This document shows positions 1 through 5,117 of a DNA stretch of 8,527 bases, piece by piece. The stretch is from the NCBI GenBank assembly GCA_051649785.1, contig JBOFHT010000004.1:1-8527 (forward strand), read 5' to 3'. The position numbers and the translations under genes were made by a program. The notes beneath the pieces were generated by a model. It did no database searches, had not been told where the DNA came from, and was given only the letters and a program-made list of their open reading frames with translations. How positions within the stretch are numbered: position 1 is the first letter of the stretch; the number at the start of each line of letters is the position of its first letter. Source of the stretch: JBOFHT01 sp051649785. Lineage in GTDB: Archaea; Methanobacteriota; Methanobacteria; Methanobacteriales; Methanobacteriaceae.

Positions 1-1283
1 AAGGTATTATAATTAGTGGATCCTATGTTGATGTGATTAATAATAATTTAAGTAATATTAAACTTTGTGGAATTGAAGTTATTGACGGTTATGGCTTGAA
101 AATTTCTCAAAATATTATTCAAAATTCTGATGCTGATGGATTTAAGATACATGCCGATACAATTTATGGTCAATATACAGGAGTAAATCCTAATGAAGTG
201 AATATTGGGGACAATATATTTAAAAATATCAAGGGCAATTCTATTTATCTTGATGAATGTAACAACCTCATTTTAACTAATAATATTTTTGAGAATAATG
301 GTTTTGGTATTAGGATGCAGTCTACATGGGGTAGTTTAATTAAAAATAATGTTTTTAAAAATAATAAGTATGGTGTGTATTGTGATTTAGGTGTTTCTAA
401 TGAAATTATTGGAAATTCTTTTTTAAACAATAATTTTGGAGTATTTATTACAGGAAATTTTTATAAAGATTCTAGTTTCAATCTTTTTAGGGATAACACA
501 ATATTTGGAGGATCTTATGGAGTATATAGTGATAATTCAGGACTTAAAATTACTAAGAACAATATTATTAATGTGAAATATGGGATTAGTGTTTATGATA
601 ATGACAACATAGTGGCTCAAAATATTTTAAAAAATGTTAATACTGGAATTTATATTGCTTCTATCGAGAATCGAATTTATAAAAATACAATAATCAATCC
701 TAAAAATATTGGGATTAATATTGTTTCACATTATAATACTATAGATAATAATAAGATTTCTGGTAAAGGTAATCTTGGAATAAATATTAAAGGATATTCT
801 AATATTATAAAAAGTAATTCTATTTCTGGGCTAAATAAAGGAACCTCTTTACAAGGAAGCTATAATCAATTCCAAAACAATAATATTAATGTAAAAAATT
901 ATGGAGTATATATTAAAGGCAATGATAATAAAATGGTTTCTAATAAAGTTAAATCTAAGAGTTTTGGGTTTAATATGATTGGTCACAAAAATTATTTATT
1001 TAAAAATGTGGCTAATGAGAATAAGAAGAATGGTATTAAAGTTTGGGGAAATAAAAATATTATAAAGAAAAATACATTGAATAATAATAAGGTTCATGGT
1101 ATTAGTTTAAGAGGGGATAAAAATATTATATCTTTGAATAATGTTAAAAATCGTGGTATTAAGGTGAGTGGTGATGTGAATACTGTAACTAAGAATAAAT
1201 TAGGTAAAACTAAAGGTAATGATAAGTTTCATAGATTATGTATAATGGGATATAAAAATAAAATTAAAGGAAACACAAATTAA
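1..1283 (+). CDS. Right-handed parallel beta-helix repeat surface protein (adhesin-like), 5'-truncated by window edge
   Basis: This is the C-terminal part of a protein whose start is outside the window. The frame is open from base 3 (Gly-Ile-Ile-Ile-Ser-Gly-Ser...), so the GTG at 33 is an internal Val codon, not a start. About 426 residues are visible. Nearly all of them are 21-23-residue coils of the PbH1/NosD type, built on the pattern G-[IV]-x-[IV]-x-G-x-x-N-x-I-x-x-N, for example GIKVWGNKNIIKKN and GISLRGDKNIISLNN. This is the solenoid found in secreted polysaccharide-binding or adhesin-like proteins, which are abundant in gut Methanobrevibacter. Coils become shorter and Lys-rich towards the C terminus. 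The chain stops (TAA 1281-1283) in the last coil. No transmembrane anchor, Big/Ig domain or pseudomurein-binding repeat follows, so attachment would have to be N-terminal or the protein is released. Very few Cys are present. The ligand is unknown. The fold is well supported; the adhesin role is inferred. Confidence 0.85.
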   Translation, partial: GIIISGSYVDVINNNLSNIKLCGIEVIDGYGLKISQNIIQNSDADGFKIHADTIYGQYTGVNPNEVNIGDNIFKNIKGNSIYLDECNNLILTNNIFENNGFGIRMQSTWGSLIKNNVFKNNKYGVYCDLGVSNEIIGNSFLNNNFGVFITGNFYKDSSFNLFRDNTIFGGSYGVYSDNSGLKITKNNIINVKYGISVYDNDNIVAQNILKNVNTGIYIASIENRIYKNTIINPKNIGINIVSHYNTIDNNKISGKGNLGINIKGYSNIIKSNSISGLNKGTSLQGSYNQFQNNNINVKNYGVYIKGNDNKMVSNKVKSKSFGFNMIGHKNYLFKNVANENKKNGIKVWGNKNIIKKNTLNNNKVHGISLRGDKNIISLNNVKNRGIKVSGDVNTVTKNKLGKTKGNDKFHRLCIMGYKNKIKGNTN

Positions 1284-1374
1284 ATTATTATTTATATCTA
1301 AAACATTTAAACACTACTAACAACCTACTACTACCACTACTACTCCTAATTATTCAAAAAGGCATGTGATAATT

Positions 1375-1391
1375 TTATGGATTATCCATAA
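1375..1391. repeat. Perfect 8-bp palindrome (TTATGGAT-T-ATCCATAA)
   Basis: The two 8-base arms are perfectly complementary around a single central T. Allowing a two-base bulge, the pairing extends to TAAT/ATTA outside. It lies about 90 bases downstream of the beta-helix gene and 10 bases left of the MITE target duplication. No T-tract follows, so it is a poor intrinsic terminator. It could be a protein-binding site or an insertion hot spot; its function is unknown. Confidence 0.4.
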
Positions 1392-1401
1392 TTAGTTATT
1401 T

Positions 1402-1550
1402 AGTAATCATCACTTCTGTCAATTTAAGGATTTTTTAAAGTAAATTTTTATAAAAATTCAAAAAATTATTTAGAATCTTTATAAGTAATTTATTAAATTT
1501 ATTTAAGATTTAGTATTTAATTGCTTAAGTTGACAGCGTTGAGTAATCAT
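1402..1550. mobile_element. MITE-like non-autonomous element with 9-bp target duplication
   Basis: A 131-bp body (1411-1541) has imperfect terminal inverted repeats. The left end reads CACTTCTGTCAATTTAAGGA and the right end, on the other strand, CAACGCTGTCAACTTAAGCA. These match at 15 of 20 positions, with the core CTGTCAA[T/C]TTAAG. Immediately outside both ends is the same 9-mer AGTAATCAT (1402-1410 and 1542-1550), as expected for a target-site duplication. The interior is AT-rich and has no reading frame for a transposase, so any movement would depend on an IS elsewhere in the genome. The insertion lies between two genes and disrupts nothing visible. The family is not assigned. Confidence 0.65.
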
Positions 1551-1730
1551 AACAAAATTAATATAGGGGGGGCTAACTGCTGTGAAAATAAGAATATTTG
1601 AAAAATATGATTAAAATATGTTTGGGGGATTATTTCTTTTTTCATCCTTCTATTATTACCATAATATCTTTTATATTTAGGGACTTATGAAAATGCTTTT
1701 TTGTTTGCATATGAAAATTTTAGAAAATTT

Positions 1731-1794
1731 ACTGAATTTTTCCTACTCAACTAAATAGATTTTATTTTTCATGTGTTGGACTAGGAAATTAAGT
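1731..1794. repeat. Long imperfect inverted repeat / hairpin
   Basis: The left arm at 1731-1751 (core TTTCCTACTCAAC) and the right arm at 1775-1794 (core GTTGGACTAGGAAA) pair over about 18 positions with small bulges, enclosing a loop of about 23 bases. No direct repeat flanks it. It could be a relic of a second small transposable element, the end of a lost insertion sequence, or a stem in an untranslated RNA. Confidence 0.4.
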
Positions 1795-2073
1795 ATATTT
1801 ATAATATTATTTAGCAGTATATTAATTATTAAAATCATTTTTCTGATAGTTATAGAAATAGAATAAGTAATATTTATTAGTGTAATTCAACAAACTACAA
1901 AAAGTATATGATGTAAAATTAATTATCAATTATACAAAAATACAAAAAAATTAGATAAAATTTTGTATTACAAAAGAATTTAAAAGTATGTCGAAAACAA
2001 TAAAAAATCTTGCAGTTTCACAAGTGATTGTTAGAAAATCATGGAATACTGTTTTAAAGTTAAAAGATTAGTT

Positions 2074-2083
2074 ATTATATTTT
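2074..2083 (+). promoter_or_regulatory. Putative TATA box for mptD
   Basis: The sequence ATTATATTTT lies about 35-45 bases before the mptD ATG. This would put the transcript start near 2105, just upstream of the ribosome site GAGTTGAT (2106-2113). No clear BRE is seen. It is one of several possible AT-rich boxes. Confidence 0.35.
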
Positions 2084-2116
2084 AATAAAACAAATAATTT
2101 CAATAGAGTTGATTTA

Positions 2117-2524
2117 ATGGATATTAATAATAACAATAATAATAGTGACAATGATAGTGTGGTTAATGTTAATGAAAAATACTTTTCTAATATTACAAAT
2201 CGTGAAAGGGCTATTTTTGAAGGAGCTATTAGTATGGGAGCTCTTTTTCATCAATTCATTGGCACCCCAGTTAATGAAAAATCGGTAGCGTCATTAGAAT
2301 TAGCTATTGCAGAATCACTTTCCCTTCAACCAGCTATAGAAAAAGTTGAAGTATCTATTGACTTAGGAAACATCGAAAATGAGTTTGACTATGTTTCACT
2401 TAATGGGAATATGTTAGATATTCGTATTTTCTCTAAAATCGATGATGTTCTAGCTATTATTCGTATTGAGTTTATTAGTGAGCTTAATTACCCTTTAATG
2501 TACGTTGAAGATATAATAGGGTGA
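2117..2524 (+). CDS. mptD: Archaeal dihydroneopterin aldolase MptD (methanopterin biosynthesis)
   Basis: This gene encodes the archaeal-type dihydroneopterin aldolase, which cleaves 7,8-dihydro-D-neopterin to 6-hydroxymethyl-7,8-dihydropterin and glycolaldehyde. That is an early cytosolic step to tetrahydromethanopterin, the C1 carrier of methanogenesis. The family is recognised from the block at residues 30-52 (ERAIFEGAISMGALFHQFIG then TPV) and the C-terminal block ELNYPLMYVEDI (122-133). Glu35 and His45 keep the ten-residue spacing of the Glu25/His35 pair that I recall as catalytic in the Methanocaldococcus jannaschii enzyme MJ1585. The length is 135 residues, slightly above the usual 115-125, because of an Asn/Asp-rich N terminus (NNNNNNSDND). 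The ATG at 2117 has a plausible site, GAGTTGAT, four bases upstream; there is no Met between it and the conserved core. It appears to be monocistronic, followed by a T-tract. The family call is firm; the extension probably arose from an AAT/AAC repeat. Confidence 0.93.
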   Translation: MDINNNNNNSDNDSVVNVNEKYFSNITNRERAIFEGAISMGALFHQFIGTPVNEKSVASLELAIAESLSLQPAIEKVEVSIDLGNIENEFDYVSLNGNMLDIRIFSKIDDVLAIIRIEFISELNYPLMYVEDIIG

Positions 2525-2527
2525 CTA

Positions 2528-2539
2528 TTTTTATTTTTT
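2528..2539 (+). terminator. T-tract terminator after mptD
   Basis: Immediately after the mptD stop the plus strand reads TTTTTATTTTTT. Archaeal RNA polymerase terminates at such T-rich tracts without needing a stem, and no hairpin is visible here. The position and the absence of a close downstream gene support the call. Confidence 0.5.
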
Positions 2540-2973
2540 AATACTATTGTTTATATAATAACTAATCCATACATTCTCAATTCTCGAAGTATTTCCACTA
2601 TTTTTAGCCTAGCAATTTATTCTATTATTATTATTATTTACCAATCCACTTTTATTTTTAATCTAACTTTCATTTTCATTTTAAATTTTACTTCCCATTT
2701 TACTACTAATATTTCTAATACTTCTATTTCTATCTCTATTAATCTTAATAGTTCTAATTTAGGGAATAATAATAAATATAATGTCTAGGAGGGTAATCCT
2801 AATAATAATAATATAAATAATCATAACTTTAGCACTGATTATTGGCATCATCATTACTATTTTTAAAAACTAAATTTAATTTAAAAGCAAATTCATATAA
2901 ACCTTCTCGAAAATTATAAATGATATTCATGATAAATCTATAATAATTGTAATGCAAATATAATTATTAATTA

Positions 2974-3008
2974 TTATACAAATTTTAATTTATACAAATA
3001 ATTATACA
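2974..3008 (+). repeat. TTATACAAAT direct repeats upstream of nadC
   Basis: TTATACAAAT occurs at 2974-2983 and 2990-2999, sixteen bases apart start to start. A shorter copy, TTATACA, starts at 3002. They lie 100-135 bases before the nadC start. They may be alternative TATA boxes or a repeated operator; in DNA this AT-rich, chance cannot be excluded. Confidence 0.3.
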
Positions 3009-3107
3009 GTTAAAAATATAAATATTATTAATCAAATTATTAATAAGAATATTAATATTATTATCAATATTATTATTATTATTATTTAAGTTAATGGAGC
3101 TTATTTT

Positions 3108-3932
3108 ATGGATATTATTGAATATATGGTTGATGAAGATATTGGTTTTGGAGATATAACCAGTTCTGCATTAATTGATAAAAACAAAACATCTAAAGCT
3201 TATGTAATTCCTAAAGAAGATGGAATCATAGCTGGAATTGGTGTAGCTAAACTTATTTTTGAAAAAGGTTCTCTAAATGTATCTGAATTAAAATCTGATA
3301 GTGATATTGTAGCTTCAGGTGAAAAGATTTTAGAAATTAATGGAAATACTCAGGATATTTTAAAATTAGAAAGAACTGCACTTAATATGATGATGCGGAT
3401 GAGTGGAATAGCTACTTTAACAAATAAATTAGTTCAAAAAGCTTCTGAATATGGGATTAGAGTAGCTGGAACTCGTAAAACAACTCCTGGAATTCAAAAG
3501 TTTGAAAAACAAGCAATATCTATTGGGGGTGGAGATACTCATCGTTTACGTTTAGATGATTGTGTTATGATAAAAGATAATCATATTGCAGCTGTTGGTG
3601 ATTTAGTAAAAGCTATTAACTTAGCTAAAAAGAATATTAGCTTTACTAAAAAAATAGAAGTTGAAGTAGAAACATTAGATGATGCTTTAAAAGCAGCTAA
3701 TGAAGGTGTGGATATATTAATGCTAGATAATATGAGCCCTAATAATATTATTGCTACTATTGATGCTTTAAAAAATGCTAAACTTCGTGAAAATCTTATT
3801 ATTGAAGCTTCTGGTGGCATTAATGAATCTAATTTTAGTAGCTACTTAATTAATGATTTAGATATAATTTCTTTAGGAATTATAAGTCATTCTGCACCTA
3901 GTTTAGACATTTCCCTTGATATTATTAATTAA
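3108..3932 (+). CDS. nadC: Nicotinate-nucleotide pyrophosphorylase (quinolinate phosphoribosyltransferase)
   Basis: NadC converts quinolinate and PRPP to nicotinate mononucleotide, CO2 and diphosphate, the entry of the de novo aspartate route into NAD synthesis in the cytosol. The whole family pattern is present. The N-terminal open-faced sandwich begins EDIGFGDITS (10-19). The barrel carries ERTALNMMMRMSGIAT (88-103), GTRKTTPG (121-128), GGGDTHRLRLDD (140-151) and MIKDNHI (154-160). The strand motifs EVEVET (184-189), LMLDNM (204-209) and EASGGI (233-238) close the phosphoribosyl site. The basic quinolinate-binding residues Arg123, Lys124, His145, Arg146 and Lys156 are all kept. At 274 residues the length is normal. 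The ATG is eight bases after GGAG (3096-3099). No nadA or nadB lies beside it, so it looks monocistronic, with its own hairpin terminator. Nothing suggests decay or the ModD paralogue. Confidence 0.97.
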   Translation: MDIIEYMVDEDIGFGDITSSALIDKNKTSKAYVIPKEDGIIAGIGVAKLIFEKGSLNVSELKSDSDIVASGEKILEINGNTQDILKLERTALNMMMRMSGIATLTNKLVQKASEYGIRVAGTRKTTPGIQKFEKQAISIGGGDTHRLRLDDCVMIKDNHIAAVGDLVKAINLAKKNISFTKKIEVEVETLDDALKAANEGVDILMLDNMSPNNIIATIDALKNAKLRENLIIEASGGINESNFSSYLINDLDIISLGIISHSAPSLDISLDIIN

Positions 3933-3947
3933 TGGTTTTAAGTTTTG

Positions 3948-4000
3948 AAACTTTGAAATTTTTAATCTTTTAAAGTTTAAATTTTTATTTTTAATTTTTC
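3948..4000 (+). terminator. Hairpin plus T-tract terminator after nadC
   Basis: AAACTTTGAAA (3948-3958) pairs with TTTTAAAGTTT (3968-3978) over 11 positions including one G-T wobble, with a nine-base loop. Runs of T follow (3981-4000). It starts 15 bases after the nadC stop. An overlapping smaller hairpin (AAGTTT/AAACTT, 3940-3953) could compete with it. Confidence 0.65.
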
Positions 4001-4177
4001 ACTTTTTCATTTCTAAGTTTATTTTATTACTTTTTTAATTCTTACTTTTTCTAATTCAATTTATTTTTAATTTTAAAATTTTTACATATGATTTAATTAA
4101 TTTAATCTTATATTATTCCTATATTTCATCTACTTTTTATTAAAATTATAAGCTCGCTTTTAAATCTAACAATAACA

Positions 4178-4185
4178 TATATATA
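4178..4185 (+). promoter_or_regulatory. TATA box TATATATA ahead of a candidate small RNA
   Basis: A perfect TATATATA lies 20-27 bases upstream of the first stem of the structured segment that begins near 4205. This is the spacing expected between an archaeal TATA box and its transcript start. It is too far (over 200 bases) from the histone-fold start to be its obvious sole promoter. Confidence 0.4.
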
Positions 4186-4204
4186 CTACTAGATATAAAT
4201 ATAA

Positions 4205-4315
4205 TACTAGCTATCACCTATTTTAAATAAAAGTTTCATTGTTATTTAGCAATGTTACCATAGCTACTAATAAAATAATTGTGGCTAACTATCATAAAAA
4301 TAGTGCAAGCTTTTT
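4205..4315 (+). ncRNA. Candidate structured small RNA with terminator-like 3' hairpin
   Basis: The outer stem TACTAGCTAT (4205-4214) pairs with ATAGCTACTA (4260-4269) at 9 of 10 positions. Inside it, CATTG (4237-4241) pairs with CAATG (4250-4254). A third hairpin, GCT-a-ACTAT / ATAGT-gca-AGC (arms within 4284-4310), is followed directly by five T (4311-4315), as in an intrinsic terminator. With the TATA box at 4178-4185 this makes a complete small transcription unit of about 110 bases. I do not recognise an RNA family. It could instead be a long 5' leader of the histone-fold gene. The stems are seen in the sequence; transcription is inferred. Confidence 0.3.
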
Positions 4316-4320
4316 ATACA
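4311..4320 (+). promoter_or_regulatory. Putative TATA box of the histone-fold gene
   Basis: TTTTTATACA lies about 25 bases upstream of the inverted repeat at 4344, so transcription would start at or next to that repeat. The sequence is shared with the T-tract of the preceding hairpin, so it may serve both purposes. Confidence 0.4.
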
Positions 4321-4343
4321 TTTGTGGAATATTAAACTTATTC

Positions 4344-4367
4344 AAACTTAAGTTTTATCTTAAGTTT
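4344..4367. promoter_or_regulatory. Perfect 9-bp inverted repeat at the histone-fold promoter/leader (putative operator or leader hairpin)
   Basis: AAACTTAAG (4344-4352) and CTTAAGTTT (4359-4367) are perfect reverse complements with a six-base loop TTTTAT. A further half-site, AAACTTA, occurs at 4334-4340, ten bases upstream in direct orientation. The repeat sits at the transcript start predicted from the TATA box at 4311 and 10 bases before the ribosome site. It could therefore be a repressor operator or a hairpin at the 5' end of the mRNA that affects translation. No T-tract follows, so it is not a terminator. Confidence 0.5.
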
Positions 4368-4377
4368 TAAAATTTGT

Positions 4378-4385
4378 GGAGTGAT
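4378..4385 (+). promoter_or_regulatory. Ribosome binding site GGAGTGAT, fixes the ATG at 4389
   Basis: GGAGTGAT closely matches the methanogen anti-Shine-Dalgarno complement and ends three bases before the ATG at 4389. A TTG at 4374 in the same frame lies upstream of and inside this region and would have no site of its own, so it is not the start. Confidence 0.8.
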
Positions 4386-4388
4386 AAT

Positions 4389-4898
4389 ATGAATTTACAA
4401 GATTATGATTTTGATGAAGAAGATTTGGAATTAGAAGAAGAAGTTGTTGAAGAAGAATTAGATACTAATGAAAAATCTGAAGAAATTGGTGATGAAGAAG
4501 CAGAATCTAATGAAGAATCTAATGAAGAATCTGAAGAAGACGATGATAGTTTACCCTTTGCTAAAGCTGAAGTTGTTAGATTAATGAAAAAAAATCTAGA
4601 CAGCGACAAAATGATAAGAGAGCGTGTTAAAGTAGAAATGAACAAGTTCTTAGGGGATGTTCTTAAAAATGTATGTGAACAACTTAATGAATACCCTTAT
4701 ACTACTATTGAGTACGAAATGCTTACAGAGTCTACTTACCCATACACTAATATTAAAAGAATAAACCAGGAAAAAGAAAGAATTTTATTACATCTTGATG
4801 CAATTAAAGCAGATTGTGATGCACTTTCAGCTGATGTTAAGAAAACCTTAAAAATAAAAGATATAATTGAAGAAGACGAAGACTTTAAGTCTATTTAA
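4389..4898 (+). CDS. Atypical archaeal histone-fold protein with acidic N-terminal tail and C-terminal coiled coil
   Basis: The protein has 169 residues. Residues 1-54 are an extremely acidic tail (DFDEEDLELEEE, later EESEEDDD). Residues 55-117 read as a histone fold: LPFAKAEVVRLMK matches helix 1 of HMf (LPIAPIGRIIK), a long helix 2 spans about 73-101, and YTTIEYE (104-110) matches loop 2 and the start of helix 3 (RKTIKAE). The distance from the Leu-Pro to this Thr is 51 residues, as in HMf. Of the RxTxxxxD signature only Thr106 is kept; Arg is Tyr104 and Asp is Met111. Residues 121-155 form a heptad-like amphipathic helix (ILLHLDAIKADCDALSADV), probably a coiled coil, and the tail is acidic. 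HMf-type histones are about 68 residues and lack both extensions. The acidic tail argues against simple DNA wrapping; bridging or protein partnering is possible. A histone 'coiled-coil' subclass has been described in archaea, but I cannot confirm membership. The gene is monocistronic, with an inverted repeat at its promoter. Confidence 0.72.
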   Translation: MNLQDYDFDEEDLELEEEVVEEELDTNEKSEEIGDEEAESNEESNEESEEDDDSLPFAKAEVVRLMKKNLDSDKMIRERVKVEMNKFLGDVLKNVCEQLNEYPYTTIEYEMLTESTYPYTNIKRINQEKERILLHLDAIKADCDALSADVKKTLKIKDIIEEDEDFKSI

Positions 4899-5000
4899 TT
4901 TTTCTACTACTTTTCATTTTTTGCCTTTTATTTTTTAATTTTATATATTTACTATATTTTTATAATTTTTTACAGTTTTTTATTTTATATATTTATTTTA
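4899..5000 (+). terminator. T-rich termination region after the histone-fold gene
   Basis: The stop codon is followed by a succession of plus-strand T runs (4899-4903, 4911-4921, 4929-4936, 4955-4959 and 4972-4981) with no strong stem, typical of archaeal T-tract termination. Embedded in it and just beyond are three copies of TTTTATATATTT (4939, 4983 and 4996), which also look like TATA boxes but are over 110 bases from dphB. Confidence 0.45.
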
Positions 5001-5052
5001 TATATTTTTATCATTTTACAAGCTTTTTTAATTAGAATGGGTTAAAAAGTAT

Positions 5053-5064
5053 TTATTAATATAA
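5053..5064 (+). promoter_or_regulatory. Putative TATA box for dphB
   Basis: TTTATTAATATA lies about 55-65 bases before the dphB ATG, predicting a transcript start near 5085-5090 and a leader of about 30 bases containing the GGAG site. This start would fall downstream of the in-frame ATG at 5070 and so supports the later start codon. Confidence 0.4.
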
Positions 5065-5106
5065 TTATCATGCTTACTAAGTTAAGAATTGCTATTTTAA
5101 TATTTT

Positions 5107-5110
5107 GGAG
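5107..5110 (+). promoter_or_regulatory. Ribosome binding site GGAG, fixes the dphB start at 5118
   Basis: GGAG with a seven-base spacer precedes ATG 5118. The in-frame ATG at 5070 has no comparable site and would add 16 residues (MLTKLRIAILIFWRYN) ahead of the conserved MLYFIGLGL, where family members normally begin. Confidence 0.85.
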
Positions 5111-5117
5111 ATATAAC

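Larger units (their letters stand above)
1284..2116. other. 833-bp spacer without an intact gene
   Basis: No convincing coding region is seen on either strand. From left to right the spacer holds a (CTA)n-like run (about 1314-1345), a short palindrome (1375-1391), a MITE-like element (1402-1550), a run of seven G (1566-1572) that is striking in such AT-rich DNA, a long imperfect hairpin (1731-1794), and a 27-codon reading frame at 1988-2071 beginning MSKTIKNLAVSQ that has no good ribosome site and matches no family I know. A GTG at 1582 after the G run opens only ten codons. The stretch looks like a graveyard of mobile-element debris between the surface-protein gene and mptD. Confidence 0.6.
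2525..3107. other. 583-bp AT-rich spacer between mptD and nadC
   Basis: The first 250 bases are strongly T-rich on the plus strand. The rest is dominated by ATT/AAT microsatellites (about 2622-2640, 2801-2815 and 3068-3090). The plus-strand frame of mptD stays open after its stop, from 2525 to 2785, but has no start codon. It reads Ile/Phe-rich, then Asn/Ser/Thr-rich, and is probably an effect of composition. A small hairpin TAGGA-GGGTAA-TCCTA lies at 2786-2801. A short hydrophobic frame (2817-2873, reading ITLALIIGIIITIFKN then stop) resembles a membrane anchor without a gene in front of it. Two copies of TTATACAAAT (2974-2983 and 2990-2999) precede nadC. No intact gene is seen. Confidence 0.5.
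3933..4388. other. Spacer between nadC and the histone-fold gene
   Basis: No protein-coding gene is seen here. The left part (3933-4135) is T-rich and holds the nadC terminator. The right part is less AT-biased and structured. It holds a TATATATA box (4178-4185), nested stems (4205-4269), a terminator-like hairpin (4284-4315), a second TATA-like box (TTTTTATACA, 4311-4320) and a perfect inverted repeat (4344-4367) just before the ribosome site of the next gene. Confidence 0.6.

Noticed and set aside
33..1283. GTG at 33 as start of the beta-helix protein
   Set aside because: The same frame is open and already encodes beta-helix sequence from base 3, and there is no ribosome binding site; the gene simply begins before the window.
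1566..1591. Run of seven G followed by GTG, as a ribosome site and start or a phase-variable tract
   Set aside because: The frame closes after ten codons and no coding sequence is available to be switched by changes in the G run.
1988..2071. 27-codon frame MSKTIKNLAVSQ... upstream of mptD
   Set aside because: It has no ribosome site and no recognisable family, and it ends 45 bases before mptD. It may be transposase debris but cannot be supported as a gene.
1284..2116. CRISPR array or tRNA gene in the long spacer
   Set aside because: No regularly spaced repeats and no cloverleaf-forming GC-rich stems with T-loop sequence were found on either strand.
2786..2801. AGGAGGG as a strong ribosome site for a small gene
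   Set aside because: No ATG, GTG or TTG occurs within a usable distance in an open frame; the sequence is part of a small hairpin.
4374..4388. TTG at 4374 as start of the histone-fold gene
   Set aside because: The only ribosome site (GGAGTGAT, 4378-4385) overlaps this codon's downstream sequence and points to ATG 4389.
4403..4645. Ser-rich minus-strand frame opposite the histone-fold gene
   Set aside because: It is a mirror of the Asp/Glu codon runs (GAA/GAT read as TTC/ATC and shifted to Ser codons); it has no independent support.
4939..5007. Three TTTTATATATTT repeats as tandem promoters of dphB
   Set aside because: They lie over 110 bases from the dphB start inside a termination-like T-rich region; a better placed TATA box exists at 5053. 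Composition alone can explain them.
5070..5117. Upstream ATG at 5070 as the dphB start
   Set aside because: It has no ribosome site, lies near or before the predicted transcript start, and adds residues absent from the family; ATG 5118 follows GGAG directly.
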